This document shows positions 59,001 to 64,000 of a DNA stretch of 64,000 nt, in pieces. Location: positions 1 through 64,000 of the forward strand of contig NZ_JHWJ01000017.1 in NCBI RefSeq assembly GCF_000687555.1, in the 5' to 3' direction. The notes beneath the pieces were generated by a model. It was not told the origin of the DNA and searched no databases. It worked only from the letters and a program-made list of their open reading frames with translations. The translations under genes were made by a program, and so were the position numbers. Origin of the DNA: [Clostridium] aerotolerans DSM 5434 (lineage in GTDB: Bacteria; Bacillota; Clostridia; Lachnospirales; Lachnospiraceae). How positions within the stretch are numbered: the first letter of the stretch is position 1; every line of letters begins with the position of its first letter.

Positions 59001-59548
59001 TTAAGGGAGCTGAGTTCCAGCTAAAGGCATCAGATGGCAGATATGTCATGCTGTATCAGGGATCATTTTCCGGCTATACACCGGATAAAGCGGCTGCCGG
59101 AACCATTGTTACAGGGGATGACGGACAGTTTATGGTAAAGCGGCTTCCAATGGATACCTATACCTTTATAGAAACAAAGGCGCCTTCCGGTTACTACATT
59201 AACAATAACATACCGCCTGTAACCTTAGACGGTATCAATCGTTTCACCATTTCCATTCAAGATGAGAGGATAAGCAGCAGCGGAGGAAGGGACGACGGAG
59301 GCAGTGCAAGCCCAACCAGTCCAACCGTCACCATTGTGCCCGATCCCGTGCCGCTGGCTAATCTTCCTACCAATGAGAGTGCAGATCAGCTCATACAGGT
59401 GGATGACGGAAACGTACCACTTGCAAGGCTTCCAAAGACAGGAGAACGTAAAAATAATGCAGGAAATGTAATGGTGACTCTGTCGGGATTTATGTTGGCT
59501 CTCTATGCAGCGCTTACGAAAAAGAAAAAGGAAAAGGAGAATAATTAA
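44015..59548 (+). CDS. Giant LPXTG-anchored surface protein with multiple Cna-B (SpaA-type) domains
   Basis: This 5177-aa cell-wall protein has a signal peptide (VAWLLTAAIVSGNVSQLGAM, cleavage near SYGAE). A Ser/Thr/Gln/Asn stretch (residues ~205-405) includes a five-residue tandem repeat. An N-terminal adhesin-like region (~430-880) follows. Roughly two dozen prealbumin-like Cna-B domains end in E-box motifs such as LKETKAP and ITEDKAPEGY. A DUF11-like region (~3030-3650) and an SdrD-B-like segment (SGRIFIDENNSG, ~3680) interrupt them. The sorting signal is LPKTG (5139-5143), a hydrophobic helix and a KKKKEK tail. Cna-B domains typically carry internal Lys-Asn/Asp isopeptide bonds, giving a stiff fibre. 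GGAGGTATGAT precedes the ATG. No sortase gene is adjacent. The frame is unbroken over 15.5 kb. Confidence 0.93.
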   Translation: MKNIRRRASRLKRAVAWLLTAAIVSGNVSQLGAMTSYGAERSLHTTATPSSADVASPSEANASEARKVIDVTVTQSAILKVLKKDSDRRPEFNEDQVPFEGEQKDLVIEKIYEELEGKTLILQRKVGKAMYLVVVSDTLGGDPFSDFDPSDRISQEAALKNVQVIGINGYKDRECQFRLRITGEDMTITDASISEFAVVGENETDPDGLKSVSPEPVNSSGGAGSNASQTVTGENGQEQSGETAGAGTQNTGAQNTGTQNTEIQNSETQGTETQNTETQNTETQNTDTQDTDAQNADTQGANTQSSNTQNTQTQGSETKNNGTKNNETNNSNSEGSETKNTGNKSNVSNSHKTDSENPKSEAEKGISSNNELKQGNDSGKQAERHEAGKDSNEAADKSGLSVSISKHQLPVLFESKPDIATASQAEADPQVFDGADIISLGDRSLSDEERESLMGLKEETSLFSLFKDTTFDLVVRSFGITTLSSEINSEVKLTPYETALSYYGPDAEDKKDVVELHLSQSQSGAIKAGIIYSYTLTYAMQTAPVYEYAAGGKLSLFDLYEDARIEFTVPEGIHLEEKAGKVTLISQGNGQSVYEIHVGNDKSEIVPGKLDSITINAWIDGNGERAEGEAFTLPEDSVVFYAKVKVADKTDKENITYPGSIETTTYGEQPEDTSLRLVSDDSWHIKKRVYPNDNSYVVVRDDNGTPQYVDITYLIEVGMKGSSGDISRQPGGTIYQTYGRTGFEKDSYKITDSLSIKTEGAPEVMKPIKVTGVWADGSKLDTISQEDGSISISQYKTQGQNGADHIYVSDQAPTYSSYLITARYPYEPFLLKYNDSRISDSSVFTITNKAQLEYAKLGTGTVIREDSQADVKIHEVNRPAVIRIKKQIDEGVGTVKDYGLSMEQEYPGMAGFQIYSLDGSGKETPYENYTVIDSNGKKIDSKSILVNPSVEPGEEGSYAASDRGYIEIQVDPGTYIIREDKMPAGTAFARAKAGDKSFVTENNIEFSLKEGEREEVTVVNGVIGKGSIEFYKKAQIWGNEDTSEPRLTGLEGAEFSLLEKKSDGSFAEVKTVKSDSNGFVQFKPVSPGDYVVREKSANGYILDSRDYPVTVKAGEISRVTEGDNTIINTLNEGRVNVTKLAQNNGGSYIPVPSGFQGDFNDKFWIEKFSESSKWEKVTIGSKTTYSLDGNSRFNVNLPVMGKDGLKAKYRLVELVPDGYSNGNRPEDGFTQETISGKTYLYKEFTLTPLKTNELEVKNNKGGTLKLNKTVWAINSNGTLNKNASKQNYRFKLYASEKNGGGLFEVNNGTIYTTDGNGAITIKGLDVTKKYYWYEVSTGARLESDDPAKMMEAYIDGSKQPVIGPFELSREQDTSVSACNVPQKVPYWFYKYDITDNKASISAKFKITRQDNGQQVYSGAITQGGKYILLDPGTTYVVEETEAPKNFVKEETSTITTPNGPVTKSLLDGWFSTSKPLKKIYNKPFKEVSLKKILHQADGTTTSNVSVSFEAYTKDNNGFHQAVLPSGSNSLVSNQYQPVAPGTYYFKESVPGGIINPRFLLSQQGNGIYNGYEIRESQIYYGPFTITAALTSNEKKMDLNFNGQPFENYQNLGRVKVTKKDALKDTVVKGAVLGIFNRNEFNENDWENSIQKAIQQKTSDGNGQVVFDSSALRIFDDNGNRIPYVIAEISPPAGYLQSYQVLNTYLKEGTVITTENGVTGGNELIIKNEPKLTIRTQKYWQDGWNDQFYPYNRVLGNVKLALYKVNASNPGLADYVKTETTNPYDGIATFQEINRNDTYYVAEVKVPDRQKTGLSFDLNMGDKRPLPLENGEPIKTLNVRDLESLYNAVRYTGKDLNNTTDSLVQNTSPLYNYRSWVQFNILKVCAGFWPNGIPHWQEKVNGAKFTLYKMLDDTKSLASIQLKDLQDNSRFEAVDHYESGTRVDPKTGARADGEFDTAILEAGKVYWLVEDEAAVGYVLPNGPQIVGVFVPKDGGYRGWEAIRHTYENGRNNRIAKITNFHGDGPGGLSRYHFQISFNKWLKDETKTGEPTLLGGAKFQIWLLDPETKEKLIPVDVIETGLESDGTYKTGYGLSKIINFDTLKKKLEEQNLYRDDLFKVNEEKHQLQAEFALEEIYAPSKVRLDPTLHYLTATVEKDKDYIDTQYFWDKTKDNSHRLMNILSSEYPVTLVKYGYVPDTSTFGKTDDALDGMNLTRTPLSGVQMELWKYQWKDTGYEYVKLQTYTTGSDGRVVVPGGLSSGHYRIREILPGKLTGTYINMYNGQAGLYRYFTVGSSPLTVNVYNPEKPNLTIEKTTWNGEKPDGLSGMGFTIKKDNGATVNATVKKEEDGRFIARFTGLESGPYTLLKEDLSNSASQMVTGSYFEPQRFYVGYSPKADGEQVALWPEDGSVTGNISTLSVKNPRLSDLTIRKTDGETGISDSSLKGASFHLEYMKFRSGIDYSQGQLSNVEDPGYQNPDQGFSQAAGTLIDQSDGSYVLKNCEPGWYRITEDKAPEGYTKETKPVVVAVTGDMGAAYKHTEVSIANRKKAELTIVKNLEFGEGFLKDGNLEEKLPAQIVFDVYTYYNNGYHQVLDETGTPVQVKINQFTAKDGYYTGSQTVLLPQNPEGGAYYLKEQEQPDWSISKENGIDNGTLFGDGYFQAGGGADFTSKNPVSVTVKNQYAKAKVLLTKVNGDDPSKKLTGGSFQLYADPEFKNKVGDFAEVGQSGIYEIIFSTKLYHDGQYYIKEASAPAGYIGITTAYPEGGLLAETGKTTEVTMPNKSGVDLKITKLSGMGDTETLKPGITFELYKKSSSGVWNYVTTGVTDKNGALSFLGLSMEPSESYAVYETEERDHGFLKYQMDTFEGSKGLIKPILTDVNKNGETINSLELYVLADENTVLPGVYEFKAHNQEALPLKVFKNDINRQDNPDSSVSAVIKVTDKKTGKQVGDQISVPYGETGTSILLLPGTYEVEETEVQENQKGYIINRDDDRTVLKKEVTIEKGKTPEALEFTNVKQKTELAMEKTSLTTSLKDLWWNDGQTVMYTLTTRVTNTIPLDGFVIKDRGLTMLNGGKSVLPESEYTNEKYTITSIKLGKSTEQNRIKGAKTGTIMADVTFYDFKGSQVGSVQSVKVSGDGEIALIRPVSGKNVKSFQISYRDDTLKNSTDHKYLLGQDFTPGSVEVTAKLFRQDAKLSDGSYKEEIKYINNQADAVMSYREWDSKGTLSQETKKKEQTSFVNIPITQSKAPVITAEKNVTPIREVQANDILTYTLTVKNVTKSNDPDIVPLRKPVLIDHIPEGVTVSGESEGEDRILKAVRIVSGPSGVGIEKTVKKVDAHTGQETLFILLNGELKQNERVTVEVQAKVAGNIVSYGKNILNKLYVTSDVLQPPFSLNKTGASFMVETNSGDQWPSADLPGGVLLPDEKYRSYGYVSDSAENFMSTGTGLRLFKEVKGNLDTRFVSGTTAGRTAKTIDGDGDSSNDGSVLYRLTINNDSTTNYVSKLQLMDILPTKGDLNADSNNRLSDYRLKFENIQSISIENQKDESNPGRKIEDFNYQLSYSNEPFDNKNTVKTAKNGVLNDNSNGFWSGSSSDPSAFRLKITDNDFYLAPGENLVIVYKTTVPYTTAKELEEVAYGYAVNDFALTYSYREGGPTGNEKATGQIQNSNAPQVLLVPGDVKVSGRIFIDENNSGLQNKNPEKDHLLTDLLPVLTSGYFNVGLIKYSKNGDDEVAGAAGPDARFTFGGLTPAKPFGILGTQFTQAEESSWYQNQALNVSKLKGDDPAHYRIRVTTGAMPAGFEDLILKLSKPFMTSNGENGEAGRSRLPSSLKEDGSNYAESLDSNFKEGKAGYASEDFFLWSTSGEYDTTKDIGFVPYRNVKVKKTDSYGNPVEGVHFSVYGPFTNEELAELERTGITDVKVLGAPAAEGNTALKDEEALFQAGDLFYYRNYIIAEDGAPEGYEMERATSSDMELMKSYQVANQKAWVLRSKEFKTEENPIPSVVMVKNAYKNGSLTFNKIDEATGKGLSGAAFLLKKQDDVPEFAWKAFTAAVIESQNAMGVAKAEETDQGLEFETLTGAVALTGIPYGSYTLSEIRVPEGYDITKKVKDLDFKITRDGQEVTLPEISDNKITNARTGYSLTLRKTDNSGNQQVEGISFAIEGPGTYESKSWIPFSRDRLVIKDSTNTGYEVKETDQEGLITWNLPYGDYQIKELTKEGYESIEPFYVRIAANGDVSILGSDIRKELTLLNSKQKEINLSVENTIKTAPLATQKLDGETHQSVAGAEFEIRGTSLIPGAFKAYQKHITGLGVSHVISGEDEGGLFIRYQVTGDDLKGTGTLTQIPYGSYTLQETKSPDGYILEPGKEWRKEFKLESPEGLSLTGEDGIVNEPHVLKIEKQDEFTKKVLSGAEFTLITQDGWYVSLNEALSFVGVKQNEDSTTRFITGEDGTVTIKRLPPGEYTLKETKAPANYSLAGDTKITVLSSGNRETVVIYDVRSEARIRLLKTAAHDHDMKLSGAVFEIYSDPDLKTLKGTITTGTDGAGESDMLPLGTYYVTEKGAPDGYERSDNIYPVTLKEDSEAVTVLSDGNDFIINHYGTGALVFDKTDKETGEKLKEARFSVSEKKTQVEGAWNDFISILEKQSQDDLLSMGISDLTAEEGKLQFTAVDGHVSLKGLPFGTYTLKEERAPEGYLSLSGKTEIDFTLSDAKREADLGNNNIIVNERAEFEIQIKKVDNLGRNISGMQFRILGPGKYEDGGLLSLFGAERFHSDDDSGTGIFTTGEDGIIKLGLKHGDYQLKEIATDRYDSMEPFYIRVNKDGTITVLKNPDGKVSVPSEKPSELLVTNQISTGRMELEKVDSEEKTIRLNGAEFTLTSLETLVPGAWDSYRNLAASQGAVWDKNGVKGNTITFTLQGKGSIENLPYGTYRLTETKAPNGYVLGTQPWTSEFTIGSSQKEILYTTSGLLTKTEGPVENMPSAITVIKTNAVLADLRLKGAEFQLKASDGRYVMLYQGSFSGYTPDKAAAGTIVTGDDGQFMVKRLPMDTYTFIETKAPSGYYINNNIPPVTLDGINRFTISIQDERISSSGGRDDGGSASPTSPTVTIVPDPVPLANLPTNESADQLIQVDDGNVPLARLPKTGERKNNAGNVMVTLSGFMLALYAALTKKKKEKENN
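44756..45043 (+). repeat. 15-bp tandem coding repeat (TQNTE-type)
   Basis: About 19 degenerate units of five residues (TQNTG, AQNTG, TQNTE, TQNTD, TQGSE, TKNNG and similar) lie directly behind the leader region. DNA units resemble ACACAAAATACRGAA. The unit length is a multiple of three, so copy-number change keeps the frame. It is probably a flexible or glycosylated stalk (inference). Confidence 0.9.
56051..57470 (+). repeat. Four-domain Cna-B super-repeat, copy 1
   Basis: Four consecutive domains in fixed order: GSLTFNKIDEATGKG...IPYGSYTLSEIRVPEGY; YSLTLRKTDNSG...PGTYES...LPYGDYQIKEL...YESIEPFYVRI; APLATQKLDGET...LIPGAFKAY...IPYGSYTLQETKSPDGYIL; HVLKIEKQDEF...DGWYVSL...VTIKRLPPGEYTLKETKAP. 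Each matches its counterpart in copy 2 in order and spacing. Confidence 0.85.
57815..59240 (+). repeat. Four-domain Cna-B super-repeat, copy 2
   Basis: Counterparts of copy 1 in the same order: GALVFDKTDKETGEK...LPFGTYTLKEERAPEGY; FEIQIKKVDNLG...PGKYED...LKHGDYQLKEI...YDSMEPFYIRV; GRMELEKVDSEE...LVPGAWDSY...LPYGTYRLTETKAPNGYVL; SAITVIKTNAVL...DGRYVML...FMVKRLPMDTYTFIETKAP. A single unrelated Cna-B domain separates the two copies. Confidence 0.85.
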
Positions 59549-59561
59549 GCAAAACCTGTTC

Positions 59562-59590
59562 TTGACTTTATTAAATTAACTTGCTATAAT
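59562..59590 (+). promoter_or_regulatory. gdhA promoter
   Basis: TTGACT (59562-59567) and TATAAT (59585-59590) are 17 nt apart, starting 14 nt after the giant gene's stop. The expected transcript starts near 59597, upstream of the hairpin. Confidence 0.75.
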
Positions 59591-59610
59591 TTCTTTCAAG
59601 CAGTGAACAG

Positions 59611-61053
<1,443 letters not shown>

Positions 61054-61192
61054 TCCCGTCATCCAAAAAATTTTACTGGAAATGTGAATGGTTTTGGTAT
61101 ATAATAAGCGATAAGACTTGAGGCGGAGTGTTCTTCGCCTTATTGTTTTCCTGAAAATTATCTTAGTAAAACAGAAAGCAGGTGATGATTCT

Positions 61193-62080
61193 ATGCACAA
61201 ATTCCTAAGAACCATTGGTTTTAGCCTTTATGAGAAGGACCGGGACATAGAGAAACTACTGGATCAGCTCTGTGAAGACTTATCCGATTTAAAACGGATT
61301 CAGATTGACGAAGAATCCAATTTATGTGAGCTTCGCAAGGAAGTGGCACCAGGAATGGGGATTGCCATTTTCGGAGAGATGGACCGGGAAGGCCATTTTT
61401 GCAGAAGCTACTATTATCCTTATTTAAAAACCAGTGACATGACATCATACGTGCCCTGTTCCATACAGCGTCATACGGAGCGGGAGACTTATGCCGGTCT
61501 TTTGGATGAATATAAAGTTGGTATATCCCTGATTTTTTATATAGACAATACCCTTGAATGCAGAGAGCGGATGATAGATCATCACTCCATGGATACGAAA
61601 GACACATGTCTTTCTGGTCTGTCCGTCAGCGGAAAGATCCTTCTTCCCATTCAAAAAACGGAGATTCAGAGAGAAAAAGCAAGAGTTGCGGCCAAAGACC
61701 GGAACACTCTTTTAGAGGCTGCGAAAAATGGGGATGAGGATGCCATGGAAACCCTGACCATAGAAGATATTGATTTATATTCCCAGGCTTCCAGAAGGGC
61801 CATGAAGGAAGACCTTTATTCCATCATTGATTCCTGCTTTATGCCTTGCGGTGTGGAATGCGATCAGTACTCCATTATCGGCGAGATCATAAAGATTGAG
61901 GAAAAGAAAAATAAGATTACAGAAGAAGAGGTCTATGACTTTACCTTAGAGTGCAGCGACTTGATTTTCCACGTTGGCATTGCCAAAAAGGATCTGGTAG
62001 GAACCCCTGAGATCGGACGCCGGTTCAAAGGACAGATCTGGATGCAGGGTGTGGTGAATTTTAAGGAGAAAGTAGAATAA
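61193..62080 (+). CDS. DUF3881 family protein
   Basis: This 295-aa soluble protein of unknown function begins MHKFLRTIGFSLYEKDRDIE. It has the LRKEVAPGMGIAIFGEMDREG core and a C-terminal beta-rich region ending RFKGQIWMQGVVNF. DUF3881 is largely confined to Lachnospiraceae and relatives, supporting the taxonomic call. The start at 61193 has AGGTGAT upstream; the longer frame from 61118 is hydrophobic and lacks an RBS. Confidence 0.82.
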   Translation: MHKFLRTIGFSLYEKDRDIEKLLDQLCEDLSDLKRIQIDEESNLCELRKEVAPGMGIAIFGEMDREGHFCRSYYYPYLKTSDMTSYVPCSIQRHTERETYAGLLDEYKVGISLIFYIDNTLECRERMIDHHSMDTKDTCLSGLSVSGKILLPIQKTEIQREKARVAAKDRNTLLEAAKNGDEDAMETLTIEDIDLYSQASRRAMKEDLYSIIDSCFMPCGVECDQYSIIGEIIKIEEKKNKITEEEVYDFTLECSDLIFHVGIAKKDLVGTPEIGRRFKGQIWMQGVVNFKEKVE

Positions 62081-62093
62081 TAGAAGTTATGTC

Positions 62094-62122
62094 TTGACGA
62101 AAAGGACAAATGTTAATATAAT
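62094..62122 (+). promoter_or_regulatory. tRNA-Arg promoter
   Basis: TTGACG (62094-62099) and TATAAT (62117-62122) have a 17-nt spacer, 42 nt before the tRNA. Confidence 0.8.
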
Positions 62123-62164
62123 AATTAGTGCACTGTGTGGCAGCATCTGCTGTGATACAGGGAT

Positions 62165-62238
62165 GTTTCCGTAGCTCAGCTGGATAGAGCGACCGCCTCC
62201 TAAGCGGTAGGCCGGGTGTTCAAATCACCTCGGGAACG
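62165..62238 (+). tRNA. tRNA-Arg(CCU)
   Basis: A 74-nt tRNA with acceptor stem GTTTCCG/CGGGAAC (one G-U pair), D arm GCTCAGCTGGATAGAGC and anticodon loop CTCCTAA (anticodon CCT). The T arm is GGTGTTCAAATCACC. CCA is not encoded. Confidence 0.95.
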
Positions 62239-62243
62239 TAATG

Positions 62244-62282
62244 AAAAGCCGGAACCTGGTTTAAGGGTTTCGGCTTTTCTTT
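62244..62282 (+). terminator. Terminator of tRNA-Arg
   Basis: A 13-bp stem (AAAAGCCGGAACC, 62244-62256 with GGTTTCGGCTTTT at 62266-62278) is followed by CTTTT. Confidence 0.88.
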
Positions 62283-62303
62283 TACTAGGAGACCTAAAGG
62301 GCC

Positions 62304-62936
62304 TTAAGGAAGGATTATACTCTCAATTGTAGAGAGCATTTCCTGCCAGGAGACTCCGTTTGTTAATTGAACAGAATAGAAGTAACCAGCTGACTGCCAG
62401 GTTGCCAGGAAGCATTGAGTTTCATTTCCCTTTAAGGTAATCTCTTCACCGCTTATCTTTACTTTCTTTCCAACGGAATAATCGTTATAATCCCCGCTAT
62501 TATCTTCACTGCCCTTTGATATTCTATAGGTAAGAGAGTTGTCTAATCCCATGTACTCAATCTGTGCCAAATCATTTCCGTATGAGGTATACTGAACTTC
62601 CTCAGCTTCAAATGGCAAAGTTTTTATTTCTTTAATAGAAAATCCCATTACTTTTGATAGTTTGTCAATGGTGTTAAATTCTCTGATATCAGGGGATACC
62701 TGTAACGGTGGTTCTACTAAGTCATTTATTTTATTGTGAGCAATAAGGGAACCTGCAACCAGAATAATCAAGCAGGCGGCTACTGAAAGGTACTTTTTAT
62801 ATACTGGAAAAAATATTAATTTTGATGGCTTTTTATTATCATTCCAATGGTTGATATTATCCATGATTCGAAACTTCATTTCTTCTGTCATCTGAATATG
62901 TTCCATAATCTGATCATATTTATTCTTCAAAGTCAT
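62304..62936 (-). CDS. DUF4367-like probable anti-sigma factor
   Basis: This 210-aa single-pass membrane protein has a cytoplasmic N-terminus (~1-48), a transmembrane helix (YLSVAACLIILVAGSLIA) and an external domain. The latter begins FSIKEIKTLPFEAEEVQY and contains DNSGDYNDYSVGKKVKISG, matching the DUF4367 pattern. It overlaps the sigma-factor gene by 17 nt, the usual sigma/anti-sigma arrangement. GGGAGG lies only 3-4 nt before the ATG, so the start may be slightly downstream. Confidence 0.78.
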   Translation of the reverse strand: MTLKNKYDQIMEHIQMTEEMKFRIMDNINHWNDNKKPSKLIFFPVYKKYLSVAACLIILVAGSLIAHNKINDLVEPPLQVSPDIREFNTIDKLSKVMGFSIKEIKTLPFEAEEVQYTSYGNDLAQIEYMGLDNSLTYRISKGSEDNSGDYNDYSVGKKVKISGEEITLKGNETQCFLATWQSAGYFYSVQLTNGVSWQEMLSTIESIILP

Positions 62937-63552
62937 ATACCTCCCTTAATGTATCTTTCAGTTTGCTTCTTGCTCTTAAGAGCAAGGAACGAACGGTTGC
63001 TTCCTTCTTTGATAACATTGCCGCAATTTCCGCGGTTGAGTAGCCCTCATAATAAAAAAGATGGATGACTTCGCTGTATTTTAATGGCATCTGTTTCACT
63101 GCATCCCATACAAATGACAAATCATCGGTTTCGTTTGTCAGTAATTCATCTCTAAGCTCATCGGTTTTGCGTGTATTGAAATAGGTTAGCTTATTTTTAC
63201 TCTTGTTGATTGCAACTCTGAACATCCATGCTTTCTCATGTTCAGCCGTTTCAAATTCAGGCTGAGTTTTTAGAAATTGAATTAGGGTGTCCTGCAGAAT
63301 ATCTTCCGCATCGTCCATATTGTGAAGATAAGAATAAGCCAGTCGTAAAACACTGTTACCGTAACATGTTAACAATCGCTCCGCCTGATGATTAATCTGC
63401 GAAGGGGAAGCTGTGCTCTGAGTGGGACGGAGTCTTTTTCCTGTCTCTGCCTCAAAGGTAGATATCAGGAAGCAAAGCAGTTTGCAGATTATGTTTTTTG
63501 TACCATAAGTACCAATCAAAAATTTGTTTTGTATTCTATGTGCTGCAGCCAT
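62920..63552 (-). CDS. ECF-type RNA polymerase sigma factor
   Basis: This ~210-aa protein has a sigma region 2 (LLTCYGNSVLRLAYSYLHNMDDAEDILQDTLIQFL) and a region 4 with helix-turn-helix (LKYSEVIHLFYYEGYSTAEIAAMLSKKEATVRSLLLRAR). The ATG at 63552 has AAGGAGGGAGCC upstream. That start adds ~55 residues ahead of region 2 that do not look like a sigma domain. A shorter start near the region 2 boundary cannot be excluded. Confidence 0.85.
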   Translation of the reverse strand: MAAAHRIQNKFLIGTYGTKNIICKLLCFLISTFEAETGKRLRPTQSTASPSQINHQAERLLTCYGNSVLRLAYSYLHNMDDAEDILQDTLIQFLKTQPEFETAEHEKAWMFRVAINKSKNKLTYFNTRKTDELRDELLTNETDDLSFVWDAVKQMPLKYSEVIHLFYYEGYSTAEIAAMLSKKEATVRSLLLRARSKLKDTLREVYDFEE

Positions 63553-63627
63553 TCGGCTCCCTCCTTGCATTGCAATGCACGGCAGAGAATCCCTGCCGTG
63601 CCGCCATGTTCCTTTTTCTTACAGGGA

Positions 63628-64000
63628 TCAGTGAATGTTTTCCACCATATCCTTGATTACGTCAGTATCAACACCGGTTGTCTCTGGTTGGAAGGAGATG
63701 GAGTAAGAATAATCCCCATCAGTCCATGTGGCTACATTTACTTTTCCGTTGCTTCCTTTTGTTTCAACCGTAACGCCGTTAATAGTGATGCTCTGATTTT
63801 CCGGGTAGTTGTTATAATCCCCGCTGATATCTTCCTTTCCTACTGCTTTTCGAATTAATAATTCATCATCCCCATTTTCATAAAAGACCTGAATCAACTT
63901 ATCCTTAATGGCCTGAATTAGTTTTATGGAATAGCCTTCAGGCAGATTCTTGGGCAAACTCATGGTAAACCCTGCCAGCTTTTCAGCTTCTTCCATGGTA
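63628..64000 (-). CDS. DUF4367-like protein, partial (runs off the right edge)
   Basis: The C-terminal ~122 residues are seen: MSLPKNLPEGYSIKLIQAI, SGDYNNYPENQSITINGVTV and a final YSISFQPETTGVDTDVIKDM. The layout matches the external domain of the protein at 62304-62936, including the SGDYN-Y segment. It is a paralogue upstream of the sigma gene. Its N-terminus lies outside the window, so a membrane anchor cannot be checked. Confidence 0.75.
   Translation of the reverse strand, partial: TMEEAEKLAGFTMSLPKNLPEGYSIKLIQAIKDKLIQVFYENGDDELLIRKAVGKEDISGDYNNYPENQSITINGVTVETKGSNGKVNVATWTDGDYSYSISFQPETTGVDTDVIKDMVENIH

Noticed and set aside
63577-63601. GCACGGCAG/CTGCCGTGC hairpin upstream of the sigma gene
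   Set aside because: A clear stem but no T run on the minus strand; not confidently a terminator.

Overview
The window looks like the chromosomal replication-origin region of a low-to-mid GC anaerobic Firmicute of the Lachnospiraceae, probably the Lacrimispora / Clostridium sphenoides-saccharolyticum group. That placement is inferred from the 5' end of a 16S rRNA gene at the left edge, the dnaA-dnaN-rlbA-recF-gyrB-gyrA block, the rpmH-rnpA-yidD-yidC-jag-mnmE-mnmG-rsmG block, soj/spo0J with three parS sites, and fermentation genes (pta, adhE, gdhA, class I fumarase). It was not checked by a search.

Layout. 1-3.4 kb: start of an rRNA operon with tandem promoters, tRNA-Ser(GCU), and an Rrf2 regulator-fumarase-PlsC cluster, all on the minus strand. 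3.5-13.6 kb: a CNNM/CBS membrane protein, then gyrA, gyrB, recF, rlbA, dnaN and dnaA, all reading leftward from the origin. 13.65-14.0 kb: oriC with many DnaA boxes; a second box cluster lies between dnaA and dnaN. 14.1-25.6 kb: a block separating oriC from rpmH. It holds an ECF S-component gene, a DUF2628 membrane protein, pta, an SDR dehydrogenase and a tight nine-gene minus-strand operon. 25.9-36.4 kb: the plus-strand ribosome/tRNA-modification/partition block. 36.4-43.8 kb: metabolic genes (pantothenate kinase, adhE, NudC, BioY and small proteins). 44.0-59.5 kb: one 15.5-kb gene for a 5177-residue LPXTG surface protein built of Cna-B type domains. 59.6-64.0 kb: gdhA behind a terminator-like leader hairpin, a DUF3881 gene, tRNA-Arg(CCU), and an ECF sigma factor with DUF4367-like partners.

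The most unusual part is the nine-gene operon at 18.3-25.6 kb. It has two VgrG-like spike proteins (gp27/gp5-like), two proteins that look like DcrB/EagR-type effector chaperones, a DUF4280 PAAR-like tip protein with an unrecognised C-terminal putative toxin, a probable immunity protein, an Imm11-like protein and two unknown proteins. No tube, sheath, baseplate or ATPase gene is in the window. It therefore looks like an orphan spike-effector cassette for a contractile injection apparatus encoded elsewhere. A decayed copy of the DUF4280 gene lies just beyond the immunity gene, as expected if effectors are exchanged or displaced.

Probable regulatory elements include consensus promoters for rRNA, both tRNAs, rpmH, adhE and gdhA; a BirA-like operator over the bioY promoter; a pair of matching 18-nt Rex-like sites around the adhE promoter; and a promoter-hairpin arrangement before gdhA. 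Gene starts were reassigned from ribosome-binding sites where the longest reading frame was implausible (fumarase alpha, Rrf2, CNNM protein, dnaA, VgrG1, parA, sigma factor and others).
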